From NCBI RefSeq assembly GCF_016446285.1, contig NZ_CP054140.1, forward strand, positions 477,501 to 541,500: DNA of 64,000 nt, written 5' to 3'. The position numbers and the translations under genes were made by a program. The stretch comes from Desulfobulbus oligotrophicus (GTDB taxonomy: Bacteria; Desulfobacterota; Desulfobulbia; Desulfobulbales; Desulfobulbaceae). The notes under the pieces are model-generated. The model was not told where the DNA came from and searched no databases. It was given only the letters and a program-made list of their open reading frames with translations. Shown here in pieces: positions 8,737-16,463 of the stretch (within the stretch, counting starts at the first letter, position 1; the number at the start of each line of letters is the position of its first letter).

Positions 8737-9625
8737 CTTTCTTCTTATCTTATTTTTTGTCGGTCTTGGCTGGTTATTCCGCCATATCAAGGCATTTCCC
8801 GGGCAAACTGCACAGGTGCTCAACCTGTTTGTCCTCTATGTTGCCTTACCGGCTGTGATCCTGCTTAAGATACCGCAACTCAACATCTCCACCGATATGA
8901 TCGTCCCCATTGCGGTGGCATGGTCAATGCTGCCGTTTTCTGTTCTTCTGATCCTCCTTGGTGCCAGAAGATACAAATGGTCACGGGAGACCATCGGTGT
9001 TCTGCTGCTTGTGATACCCGTTGGCAACACCTCCTTCATGGGGTTACCCATGGTCAACGCCTTTTTCGGAGAGGCCGGTATCCCCTATCTTATTATGTAC
9101 GATCAACTCGGCACCCTGCTCATCTTTGTCACCTATGGATCGGTTATCCTGGCAATTTACGGATCCAGGGGCCAGGTCAGGTACGCTCAGATAGTGCGCC
9201 AGGCCCTGCTCTTCCCGCCCACCATTGCTCTGGTGCTCGGCCTGGCGCTGCGTTCGTGGGAGTACCCCGATCTACTTGTCAGACAGTTGCAGATCATGGC
9301 TGATATGCTGACACCTCTGGTGATGGTTGCCATTGGTTTTCAATTAAACATACGAATCAGCTCGGGTGTCCTCTATCCGCTGGGGTTCGGCCTGGTCGTC
9401 AAAATGGCCCTTGCCCCGATCTTTGCCCTGGCCGGCTGTCATATACTGGGGTTAAAGGGTTTAGCAACAGAGATTGCGATTTTTGAGGCCGGGATGCCGC
9501 CGATGGTGACTGCCGGAGCCGTCGCCATTGCAGCAGATATGCATCCGGAACTGGCGGCAGCACTTGTCAGTTTGGGCCTGGCCCTGGCCTTTGTAACCCT
9601 ACCGGCTCTTTACTGGCTTATCTGA
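8729..9625 (+). CDS. AEC (auxin efflux carrier) family permease
   Basis: 298 aa from the ATG at 8729 (MDNFLLILFFVGLGWLFRH), with about ten hydrophobic segments in two bundles and the family's conserved VIPVGNTSFMGLPMV (about residues 95-110) and C-terminal EAGMPPMVTAGAVA. AEC proteins export small organic anions or act as uncharacterised permeases; the substrate here is unknown. No Shine-Dalgarno is seen because the region just upstream is the broken methyltransferase. The original promoter may be lost, and expression may come from read-through or translational coupling. The end is followed by an imperfect palindrome near 9627-9644. Confidence 0.85.
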   Translation: MDNFLLILFFVGLGWLFRHIKAFPGQTAQVLNLFVLYVALPAVILLKIPQLNISTDMIVPIAVAWSMLPFSVLLILLGARRYKWSRETIGVLLLVIPVGNTSFMGLPMVNAFFGEAGIPYLIMYDQLGTLLIFVTYGSVILAIYGSRGQVRYAQIVRQALLFPPTIALVLGLALRSWEYPDLLVRQLQIMADMLTPLVMVAIGFQLNIRISSGVLYPLGFGLVVKMALAPIFALAGCHILGLKGLATEIAIFEAGMPPMVTAGAVAIAADMHPELAAALVSLGLALAFVTLPALYWLI

Positions 9626-9874
9626 CTGCAGGCGCCACTGCAGCAATGAGACCGATCTGACGTGTTGGTCGGACAGGGTGAACAGCGTTTGCTGACTGTG
9701 GCGGATATGCGCCTGTCACAGGCTTGTCTGTTCAATGTGTATGCGCTATGACGCATCAGTATAGTCTTCTTGTTCTTGCAGACATACATCACTGTTCTGC
9801 TGAAATTAATCAGTTCATTACATACGGTGTCAAGATAGTGCACAAACACCGGAACAATGAGAATGGATACTTCC

Positions 9875-11178
9875 ATGAAAAGAGAGATCAGAGTTTTTAT
9901 TGCTTCACCAGGGGATCTGACAGAAGAGCGTAAAAAATTCAGAGAGACGATTCAAGCCTCAACGATGGGTTCGGTGACGGCGCCAATGTGAAGTATATAC
10001 CTTTGGGATGGGAGGAAGTGCTAGCCTCCACCGGACGCCGGCCCCAGGGGGTGATCAATCGAGAAATCGACAGTTGTGACGTGTTTATTCTCGCCATGTA
10101 CAGACGCTGGGGGCAAGAGGCTCCTGATGCCGAGCCCTATTCATCTTATACAGAAGAGGAATTTTACCGGGCATTAAAGCGTTGGCAGCACGAAGGCAAA
10201 CCTGAAATTTTTGTTTTCTTCAAATTTGTTGATGCTCTATCTGAAGCTGACCCCGGGCCTCAGTTACAAAAAGTTATGGACTTCAGAAAACAGTTGGAAG
10301 AGACAAGAACGGTACTCTACCGATATTTCGACTCCCCTGAAAACTTTGCAGAGGAGGTTGACAAACATCTCAGGGCTTATGCAAAAGGTGAGTTGCCGAG
10401 GGCAGATCAGGGTTCTGAACAAGTAGTACTGCCAATGGCTGCGCTCAAGGAGGTTGAGAAGGCCCAAAAGATAACTTTACAAAAAACAGAGGAGGCAGAG
10501 AAGGCGAAGGACGACGCTGAAATGTTTCGGTTACGACTGGAAGCCGAGCAGTTACAATCTGCCGAAAATGCTGCGAAACTGGCACTGGAAGGAAAGATCG
10601 AGTTTGCACGAGAAAAGCTGACCAGACTTGTCAGTGAGACGGTGGACCTACGGATATTATCTATCGGCTTTGAATTCTTTTACCGCACCGGTGATCTAGC
10701 TTCTGCCACCTGGGTTCTTGAAAAATGGCTGCATCTAAATGGTACTGAAAATAAGACTGTAGAAACAGCGGCTGCCTTGGGCAACCTCGGTCTTGTATAC
10801 ATAACCCGAGGTGAGCTGGAGAAAGCTGAGGAGATGTACCAAGAGGCACTGACCATCAATAAGGAGCTAGGTCGTAAAGAGGGTATAGCAAATAACTACG
10901 GCAACCTCGGTAACGTATACTGCACCCGCGATGAGCTGGAGAAAGCTGAAAAGATGCAAGAAAAGTCTCTGACCATCCATAAGGAACTTGGCTATAAAGA
11001 GGGCATGGCAGATAACTACAACAATCTCGGTATCCTATACTGGATCCGCGGTGAGCTTGAGAAAGCTGAGGAGATGTTCCAAAAGTCTCTGACGTATTAT
11101 CAGGAAGTCCAATCACCAAAAGAAAAACTACTTGAAGACCAATTGCGGAAACTGCGAGAAGGTAGAGATAAGTTATGA
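9875..11178 (+). pseudogene. DUF4062-TPR protein gene with a single-base frameshift
   Basis: The ATG at 9875 opens MKREIRVFIASPGDLTEERK, the canonical start of DUF4062. That frame leaves homology at about 9957 and stops at 9989-9991. The frame resuming at 9958 (LNDGFGDGANVKYIPLGWEEV) continues DUF4062 (RPQGVINREIDSCDVFILAMYRRWG), then a coiled coil (about 10440-10640) and three ~40-aa TPR repeats with GELEKAEEM units. One missing base explains the break. DUF4062 is a TIR-like module often fused to STAND or repeat domains, with suggested sensing or defence roles. A GTG at 9988 could start a shortened 396-aa product lacking the N-terminal strand. Confidence 0.82.
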
Positions 11179-11521
11179 GCTGTCATATGATAGTGAGCCC
11201 TTATGCCACCGTAGGTTTATTCGTTTGACTATCAGCCTGCTCTGACGAAATTTCCTTTGTTTTAGCAACCGTCCGGAAAGACAGTAAGAGGACAAAAACT
11301 CCAATTGCATACGGAACAGATTGTAAAAACAAAAGGGGTTAGAAGTGGTCTCGGAAATTTGGACAAGCCCTTAAGTGGAAAATCTGCTACCACTAACGCC
11401 CAACGATGGGCACAACATGGAGCAGAAAATGGCAAAAGGAACGAGGCGGAAACATTCAGCAGCATTTAAAGCAAAAGTGGCCTTGGCAGCGATAGCCGGT
11501 GACAAAACATTGGCTGAATTA

Positions 11522-13012
11522 GTCGTCCTTGAAAAAGCCTTTTTCATTTTGCCAGAGCGGATGATCAGGCACCGTTCTTCTGCCAATCGGGGCGGCTCCA
11601 GAGAGCCAAAAACAATTCGACAAAAAGAAGCAGCAATTTTTCCCTCAACTTCTTGAGGATCAGACGGATATTGTGCCCTGCTCCACAGAGCAGGGCATTG
11701 ATTTTATCGCCCAACTCACCCAGCAGGTAATTGCGTCCAAGCTTGCCATCCGCCTTCATATGGCCGATCACCGGCTCAACGGCGCTGCGTCTCTTGAGTT
11801 CCTTCTTCATCTGCGGTGTCATTCCCCGCCTGCGACCGGAGATCAACACCTGGGGTTCTTTGATCTTGTGACCACGGTAGCCCCGGTCGACAAAACTGCG
11901 TTGAACGGTGCAGCCGGTGATCCGTTGCACCTGCTCAATCGCCCTGGCCAGGGTGTGCCCATCATAGGGGTTGCCAGGTTCGGCCAACATCCCCACCACG
12001 AAGTTGTCGCGATTGGTGGTCGCCACGCTCACCTTGACCCCGAACTCGTACTTCTTGTGCGCCTTGCCTTTGCCAATGCATTCCACTTCCGGCGCGTGCA
12101 GGCTGTAGAGCTTGTTCTTGTCCTGCCGTTGTTGGGTCAACAACCGTTCGGCCAGGGCAAGTTCCGGAAGAAACACGGGGCGAAGAGCCTGCTGGTCTTC
12201 GATCTTGCGCACAATGTCCCGGTAGACCCTGCCCAAATAGGTCTTCAACCGCTTGATCTCACGACCGGCTCTGCGCCGCTGACGGGCATGGAGATACCGG
12301 CCAACCTTCAACAAAGCCTGACGTCCAAGGCGGGAGTAACTCTGCCGAAGACGAATGCCCCACGCCGCTGCCAGCTTAACCAACCGTTCACGGCTTCGAT
12401 TGTACAGACGTGAATCGGTCGGAAACGCGACCGCCTTTTCCTGCACGGTCGTGTCAACAATGACCCGCTTCAAACTGGCCGGCGCCACCGCTCCGCTCGC
12501 CAAACCTGCCTGCACACTCAGCTTCAGGATCAATTCCGATCCCTGTTCGCCTATCCGTTTTCGCCAGCGACTCAACGAAGACGGATCGATCGGCAACTCA
12601 TGTCGGAAGTATTCTTCGCCGCAGAAGTATTGGTGGTAGGGATTCTCCACCCACCGCCGTACCGTCTCTTCGTCCGACGTGTTGAACGCATGACTCAGGT
12701 AGGTCAGGCCTACGAGCAAACGAATCGGGAGCCCCGGCCGACCGTCTTCCGAATACAGCTTGCCAAACTCGCACTCAAAAACTCCCCAGTCAATCAGCCC
12801 ACTCAGCCGGTACAATTCATGTCGGTGGTTGAGAATGCTCTCCAAACGGTTGCGGAACATGTCCAGCTGGGGACTGGAAATCTGCTTCTTCGGCTGCATC
12901 GTAAATCACCAGAAATTGAAGGGGAAAGGTGCAATATCCTGCAATTTACAATGCTATATTTTTCAATTTTTATCTATATATTTCAGCCTATTGAGGCTTT
13001 TTCACGGCCGAC
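11522..13012 (-). mobile_element. IS5/IS1182-type insertion nested in the IS3 orfA
   Basis: 1491 bp with 19-bp terminal inverted repeats (GTCGTCCTTGAAAAAGCCT at the left end, GTCGGCCGTGAAAAAGCCT read inward from the right, 17 of 19 identical). It is flanked by a 6-bp direct repeat GAATTA (11516-11521 and 13013-13018). Excising the element and one repeat restores the orfA reading frame. It carries one transposase gene on the minus strand. Confidence 0.87.
11565..12899 (-). CDS. IS5/IS1182-type DDE transposase
   Basis: A 444-aa transposase of the DDE_Tnp_1 type. The N-terminal domain reads ...LYRLSGLIDWGVFECEFGKLY and RLLVGLTYLSHAFNTSDEE. The catalytic features are VIVDTTVQEKAVAFPTDSRL (first Asp), SFVDRGYRGHK (second Asp) and RRSAVEPVIGHMKADGKLGRNYL (Glu). 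It is intact and is the only gene of the inner element. Assignment between the IS5 and IS1182 families rests on memory of motif style and is not certain. Confidence 0.87.
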   Translation of the reverse strand: MQPKKQISSPQLDMFRNRLESILNHRHELYRLSGLIDWGVFECEFGKLYSEDGRPGLPIRLLVGLTYLSHAFNTSDEETVRRWVENPYHQYFCGEEYFRHELPIDPSSLSRWRKRIGEQGSELILKLSVQAGLASGAVAPASLKRVIVDTTVQEKAVAFPTDSRLYNRSRERLVKLAAAWGIRLRQSYSRLGRQALLKVGRYLHARQRRRAGREIKRLKTYLGRVYRDIVRKIEDQQALRPVFLPELALAERLLTQQRQDKNKLYSLHAPEVECIGKGKAHKKYEFGVKVSVATTNRDNFVVGMLAEPGNPYDGHTLARAIEQVQRITGCTVQRSFVDRGYRGHKIKEPQVLISGRRRGMTPQMKKELKRRSAVEPVIGHMKADGKLGRNYLLGELGDKINALLCGAGHNIRLILKKLREKLLLLFVELFLALWSRPDWQKNGA

Positions 13013-13173
13013 GAATTAGCCCAGCAGTTCGAGGTCCACCCCAACCAGATCACCACCTGGGAACGGCAATTAAGCGAGGGCGCCTCAAATATTTTCGATA
13101 AATCCCCGGCCAAGCCGGAAGTTGACCTGAAGGCACTGCACGCCAAGATCGGGCAATTAACGCTGGAAAACGA

Positions 13174-13180
13174 TTTTTTA
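13174..13180 (+). promoter_or_regulatory. Putative -1 frameshift heptamer T-TTT-TTA in IS3 orfA
   Basis: In the orfA frame (GAT-TTT-TTA-GAA) the heptamer fits the X-XXY-YYZ slippery pattern. A -1 shift here enters the orfB frame, which is open through to its stop at 14052. This is the usual IS3-family mechanism for making OrfAB. Confidence 0.6.
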
Positions 13181-13248
13181 GAAAGCGCGCTCACCAGGGT
13201 GGGACTGCTGAGCGCAAAGCGATAATTGACCGCACTCACAAACTCTCT

Positions 13249-14052
13249 GTGACAAGACAGGCCAAGTTGGTTGGCATCAGTCGCAGCAGCCTCTATTATC
13301 GTCCCAGGCCTGTTGCGAAGGCCGATTTGGAGTTGATGCGCCGCCTGGACGAGTTGCATCTGGAGCGCCCGTTCATGGGCGCCCGCATGTTGCGTGATCA
13401 GGTTGATCGAGCCGGTATTAAAGTTGGCCGCAGGCATGTGGGTACGCTGATGAAACGCATGGGCATCGAGGCGCTGTACCGGAAACCGGGAACCAGCAAG
13501 AAACACCTTGGTCACAAGGTATATCCCTATCTCATGCGGGGGATGAGGATCGACCGAGCCAATCAGGTCTGGGCGCTGGATACGACCTATATCCCGATGG
13601 CCAAAGGCTTTGTTTATCTCACAGCCGTGGTTGACTGGGCCAGCCGGAAAGTGCTGGCGGCCAAGATCGCCATCACCCTGGAGGCCTGCCATGCTGTCGA
13701 TGTTCTGCAGGAGGCGTTCACCCGCCATGGTACGCCTGAGATCATTAACACCGACCAGGGGAGCCAGTTCACTGCCGAGGAATTTGTCCGGGCGGTCAAA
13801 GACCGCGGATGCAAGCTCAGCATGGATGGCCGGGGCGCCTGGCGGGACAACGTGTTTGTGGAACGATTGTGGAAGTCAGTCAAGTACGAAGAAGTGTATC
13901 TCCATGCCTATGACTCCGTCGTCGAGGCCCGCAGATCGATCATACGTTATTTCGACTGGTACAACCGCTGTCGACCACACTCCAAAATAAAGAGAAAAAC
14001 GCCTAACGAGGCGTATACCGCGATGCGGCCGGCGGTCCAACAGGCAGCGTAA
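13249..14052 (+). CDS. IS3 family transposase orfB
   Basis: 267 aa from a GTG, with the rve integrase core. A helical domain contains MGARMLRDQVDRAGIKVGRRHV. The catalytic residues lie in VWALDTTYIPMAKGFVYL (first Asp), EIINTDQGSQFT (second Asp) and WRDNVFVERLWKSVKYEEVY (Glu), followed by YFDWYNRCRPHSKI. In vivo it is probably made as an OrfAB fusion by slippage at 13174-13180, which is now impossible from the element's own start because orfA is split. The frame itself is intact. Confidence 0.9.
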   Translation: MTRQAKLVGISRSSLYYRPRPVAKADLELMRRLDELHLERPFMGARMLRDQVDRAGIKVGRRHVGTLMKRMGIEALYRKPGTSKKHLGHKVYPYLMRGMRIDRANQVWALDTTYIPMAKGFVYLTAVVDWASRKVLAAKIAITLEACHAVDVLQEAFTRHGTPEIINTDQGSQFTAEEFVRAVKDRGCKLSMDGRGAWRDNVFVERLWKSVKYEEVYLHAYDSVVEARRSIIRYFDWYNRCRPHSKIKRKTPNEAYTAMRPAVQQAA

Positions 14053-14130
14053 CTATGGACAGAGATTTCACTTAAAAATTAGAAAATCTTGTTCAGACAA
14101 GTGGAGCCACCTCTGGGCGCCCCCACCTTA

Positions 14131-14194
14131 TTGACACATATGCGAATAAACAGTATATATGTTTATACGTTGTATATACTTTCCAAATAAGGTG
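14131..14194 (+). promoter_or_regulatory. mazEF promoter and operator
   Basis: TTGACA at 14131-14136 and TATATA at 14154-14159 with a 17-bp spacer form a sigma-70-like promoter. GTATATA (14153-14159) and TATATAC (14173-14179) make an inverted repeat overlapping the -10 box, a plausible autoregulatory operator for MazE. The ribosome site AAGGTG is at 14189-14194, before the ATG at 14200. Confidence 0.6.
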
Positions 14195-14199
14195 ACGAT

Positions 14200-14460
14200 A
14201 TGCAGTTAGTGGTCAAGAAATGGGGAAACTCTCTGGGAGTCAGAATCCCAAAAAGTATTGCCGAGGCCGGAAAGCTCAGGGTCGATCAGGAAATCAGCAT
14301 TGAGGCTGTTGATGGTAAAATTGTCATCACGCCGGTGATTCAGACCAAAGAATACTCGTTGAAAGAATTGTTGAGCGGGTGTTCTCCGAAGCTTTTAGCC
14401 CTGGATGATGAAAATCGTCAATGGCTCGATGACGAACCGGTCGGCAAGGAAATCTGGTGA
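14200..14460 (+). CDS. mazE: MazE-type antitoxin (AbrB/SpoVT fold)
   Basis: 86 aa. The N-terminal swapped-hairpin DNA-binding domain is clear (MQLVVKKWGNSLGVRIPKSI, then QEISIEAVDGKIVITPV). The acidic C-terminal tail (LDDENRQWLDDEPVGKEIW) is the usual toxin-wrapping segment. Its stop overlaps the toxin start by one base (TGATG), implying translational coupling. It neutralises the MazF product and with it probably represses the palindrome-bearing promoter upstream. It sits between two IS3 elements. Confidence 0.88.
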   Translation: MQLVVKKWGNSLGVRIPKSIAEAGKLRVDQEISIEAVDGKIVITPVIQTKEYSLKELLSGCSPKLLALDDENRQWLDDEPVGKEIW

Positions 14461-14801
14461 TGAAAAAATATATCCCGAACAGAGGGGATGTGGTGTGGAC
14501 AGATTTTGATCCGGCTGCGGGACATGAACAGATGGGAAAGAGGCCAACTTTGGTTCTTTCACCGAAGGCCTTTAATAAAACCGTCCAATTGGCCATGGTT
14601 GCACCGATAACCAGCAGGATACGAGGACATGCTTTTGAGGTTCCTTTGGTCGGCAAGAAAATCACAGGTGTTGCGCTGTGCCATCAGGTCAAGATGATCG
14701 ATTTCGTGGCAAGAGGGGTACAATTCGCTGAAAATGCCCAGGATGAGGTGGTTAGTGAAGTTCTGGCTAAGGTCCGGGCAATTATCAGCGAAACGGAATA
14801 G
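14460..14801 (+). CDS. mazF: MazF-type mRNA interferase toxin
   Basis: 113 aa from the ATG at 14460; a GTG one codon upstream is less likely. Family features are YIPNRGDVVWTDFDPAAGHEQMGKRPTLVLSP, containing the conserved basic/Gly segment, VAPITSRIRGHAFEVPL with the catalytic-region Thr/Ser, and CHQVKMIDF. Members cleave mRNA at short specific sequences. The pair looks complete. The right end of the gene lies only 7 bp from the second IS3 element. Confidence 0.9.
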   Translation: MKKYIPNRGDVVWTDFDPAAGHEQMGKRPTLVLSPKAFNKTVQLAMVAPITSRIRGHAFEVPLVGKKITGVALCHQVKMIDFVARGVQFAENAQDEVVSEVLAKVRAIISETE

Positions 14802-14838
14802 ATCAAACTGATCCTGCCCGTTTTGCGTGGACATCCTG

Positions 14839-15618
14839 TTAAGCTGCTTTGAGAGCTTCAAGCACCATGGGGCTGATGCGACCATTGGCACTATGGCGGC
14901 GAATGCGGTTGTAATCAACTTCAATATATTCAAACACGGTGTGGCGCATCTCTTTGCGAGTGGCAAAGTGTTCACCGTGGATGGCCTCCACCTTCATGGT
15001 GTGAAAGAAACTCTCAGCACAGGCATTATCGTAGCAGTTGCCCTTGGCGCTCATGCCGGCGACCAGATGATGTTTCATGACGAGACGTTGGTATGCGGCA
15101 GAGCAGTATTGGCTGCCTCGATCTGAGTGCAGGACGACCCCCTTGGGCATGTTTCGCCGCCAGAGCGCCATCTGCAAAGCCTGGCAAACAAGATCGGCGG
15201 TCATGCGCTCTGCTAAAGCCCAGCCTACCACCTGTCGTGAAAAGAGATCTATAAGCACGGCAAGGTACAGCCAGCCTTCAGCTGTCCAGAGATAGGTTAT
15301 ATCACTTGCCCACTTCTGGTTTGGAGCCTTGGCCCGCAGATTCTGCCGTTTCATGCTCGCTGCCACTGTTTTGCGATCATACGCATGGCCCTGGTCGTAC
15401 AGATCCAGAACCAGCCTGGGCGAGCCTGACCGCATTTTCCGGGCAAAAAAAGCATTGGCAACCAGTTTATCAAGAACCGTGCGCTGTTGCTGTCGTCGTG
15501 TGGGCTGTTCTCCTCGCTGCCGCCAGCGGTAGAATCCACTGCGAGAGACGCCCAGCACGCGACTCATGGAAGTACTCTTGAATTCCTCGGAATAGTTCTG
15601 CATAAAAGCGTACTTCAC
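14839..15618 (-). CDS. IS3 family transposase orfB, probably internally deleted
   Basis: 259 aa from a GTG whose GTGA overlaps the orfA stop. The rve core has KWASDITYLWTAEGWLYLA (first Asp), VVLHSDRGSQYCS (second Asp) and NACAESFFHTMKVEAIHG (Glu). Between LRAKA and PNQKW, family members normally have about 28 more residues (a basic linker ending ...RDFTA). Here LRAKAPNQKW runs straight on near 15330, so an in-frame deletion is likely. The triad is intact, but activity is doubtful. Confidence 0.85.
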   Translation of the reverse strand: MKYAFMQNYSEEFKSTSMSRVLGVSRSGFYRWRQRGEQPTRRQQQRTVLDKLVANAFFARKMRSGSPRLVLDLYDQGHAYDRKTVAASMKRQNLRAKAPNQKWASDITYLWTAEGWLYLAVLIDLFSRQVVGWALAERMTADLVCQALQMALWRRNMPKGVVLHSDRGSQYCSAAYQRLVMKHHLVAGMSAKGNCYDNACAESFFHTMKVEAIHGEHFATRKEMRHTVFEYIEVDYNRIRRHSANGRISPMVLEALKAA

Positions 15619-15911
15619 TTCAGGCCCTTGGCGAAGTACGCTGCGGCCTTTTTTATGATGGCCAACTCCTCGGACTGCTCCGCCAACTGCCGCTTGAGGC
15701 GAGCGTTTTCTACAAGAAGCCGTTCTTCCACACCGCTGCGATCTGCTGCAAGACGAGCCTTGCTTCGCCAGGAATACAGCTGGCTTTCATGAAGCCCCAA
15801 TTGCCTGACGGCTGCCGAAACACCTACCTTTTCGGCAAGGGCCAGTGCTTCTGTCTTGTACTGCTGGGAATACCGCTGCCTGATCTTGCTTGATTTTGTT
15901 TCCGGTTTCAT
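15615..15911 (-). CDS. IS3 family transposase orfA
   Basis: 98 aa with an HTH_Tnp_1 helix-turn-helix (YSQQYKTEALALAEKVGVSAAVRQLG, ESQLYSWRSK) and a C-terminal leucine-zipper-like segment (RLLVENARLKRQLAEQSEELAIIKKA). It binds the IS ends and supplies the N-terminus of the OrfAB fusion. The slippery A-AAA-AAG at 15648-15654 (complement strand) is in the right frame to give a -1 shift into orfB. Confidence 0.88.
   Translation of the reverse strand: MKPETKSSKIRQRYSQQYKTEALALAEKVGVSAAVRQLGLHESQLYSWRSKARLAADRSGVEERLLVENARLKRQLAEQSEELAIIKKAAAYFAKGLK
15648..15654 (-). promoter_or_regulatory. -1 frameshift heptamer A-AAA-AAG in IS3 orfA
   Basis: On the minus strand the orfA codons ATA-AAA-AAG-GCC contain the classic IS3 slippery heptamer. 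OrfB lies in the -1 frame and is open from here, so slippage yields the OrfAB transposase. Confidence 0.7.
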
Positions 15912-15969
15912 CGAACACCTCCGTCAAGGAATATACTCGCTTAACAGGATGTCCTTCAACAACGGGCAA

Positions 15970-16021
15970 GATCAACAGGGAGCTGGGCCGTAAAGAGGGC
16001 ATGCCAGATAACTATAGCAAT
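15970..16021 (+). pseudogene. Fragment of a TPR-repeat gene
   Basis: About 50 bp translate as INRELGRKEGMPDNYSN, closely matching the TPR linker INKELGRKEGIANNYGN of the DUF4062-TPR gene (near 10856-10910). It begins exactly at the IS3 right end and stops where the integrase fragment begins. It is the leftover of a second TPR gene of the same family, or a piece of the first one moved by recombination. Confidence 0.7.
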
Positions 16022-16027
16022 TCGCCC

Positions 16028-16184
16028 TCCCACCAGATCGAATAATTCCCTCCGTTTCCTCTACCCGGCGCTGAGCGTCTGACAGGCGATCAAAGGTCTG
16101 TGAAAGACAGGGATGACCTTGCAACCTGATCTCCGCCTTATACACCGTACCTTTCTTTCTTTTTCTCTTGGTGATGGTAGCCAT
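16028..16184 (-). pseudogene. Integrase (tyrosine recombinase) N-terminal fragment
   Basis: The ATG at 16184 opens MATITKRKRKKGTVYKAEIR..., then HPCLSQTFDRLSDAQRRVEETEGIIRSGG, the arm-binding (AP2-like) N-terminal domain found in phage and island integrases. After about 52 residues the frame runs into the reverse strand of the TPR fragment. The core-binding and catalytic domains are gone. It lies about 120 bp from the 3' end of a tRNA-Arg gene, as expected for an element integrated at a tRNA. Confidence 0.75.
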
Positions 16185-16262
16185 TTTGGGCGCAATTTTT
16201 TGAAAAACACTGCTCACTGGGGTAAAAACATGCTAACCACAGCTAAAATGCAATTAAAAAGA

Positions 16263-16299
16263 AAGGGCCAAAGCTCTGTTTCTTTGAGCTTTGGCCCTT
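16263..16299 (-). terminator. Rho-independent terminator of tRNA-Arg(CCT)
   Basis: A perfect 14-bp stem (AAGGGCCAAAGCTC with GAGCTTTGGCCCTT) with a 9-nt loop is followed on the minus strand by TTCTTTTTAA. It sits 7 bp after the CCA end of the tRNA gene. Confidence 0.85.
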
Positions 16300-16305
16300 G
16301 TTTAT

Positions 16306-16382
16306 TGGTGCTCCAGGCAGGATTCGAACCTGCGGCACCAGGATTAGGAATCCTGTGCTCTATCCTACTGAGCTACTGGAGC
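16306..16382 (-). tRNA. tRNA-Arg (anticodon CCT)
   Basis: 77 nt including the encoded CCA. The acceptor stem GCTCCAG/CTGGAGC, D-arm GCTC...GAGC, anticodon arm CAGGA-TTCCTAA-TCCTG with anticodon CCT, and T-arm GCAGG-TTCGAAT-CCTGC all pair. The integrase fragment next to its 3' end marks it as a probable island attachment site. Confidence 0.95.
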
Positions 16383-16463
16383 ATGTTCTATCTGTTTGTT
16401 GATGAGCTGTGAATGACGCAAATTGTGGCTGCTGTTTTGTACAAAGAGTATCCCTCGCCTTAT

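Larger units (their letters stand above)
11417..13225 (+). pseudogene. IS3 orfA, disrupted by the nested element
   Basis: The 5' part (11417-11521) encodes MEQKMAKGTRRKHSAAFKAK...TLAEL, an HTH_Tnp_1 start. The 3' part (13013-13225) resumes in frame with the duplicated GAATTA and reads ELAQQFEVHPNQITTWERQL, a leucine-zipper-like segment, and ends GLLSAKR-stop at 13223-13225. Joining the parts at the 6-bp duplication restores a continuous orfA of just over 100 codons. Confidence 0.85.
11346..14109 (+). mobile_element. IS3-family element split by a nested IS
   Basis: An IS3-type element with orfA and orfB, interrupted within orfA by a second element. Ends are estimated from imperfect inverted repeats: TGGTCTCGGAAATTTGGACAA at 11346 against the reverse complement of 14089-14109, 12 of 21 matching. 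No convincing 3-bp target duplication is seen, so limits are approximate. After removing the inner element the total is about 1270 bp, a normal IS3 size. The nesting makes the outer element non-autonomous. Confidence 0.72.
14809..15974 (-). mobile_element. Second IS3-family element
   Basis: 1166 bp with long imperfect inverted repeats: TGATCCTGCCCG...GGACATCCTGTTAAGC at 14809-14844 matches the reverse complement of 15939-15974 at most of 36 positions, with TG...CA termini. No 3-bp target duplication is visible (AAC left, ACA right), which suggests recombination between elements or later deletion at one flank. It carries orfA and orfB on the minus strand. Confidence 0.87.

Noticed and set aside
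9627-9644. CTGCAG-GCGCCA-CTGCAG after the AEC gene
   Set aside because: Short stem and no T-run; not a convincing terminator.
10760-11120. Periodic ~120-bp repeats as a CRISPR or satellite
   Set aside because: They are the in-frame TPR units (GELEKAEEM) of the DUF4062 protein.
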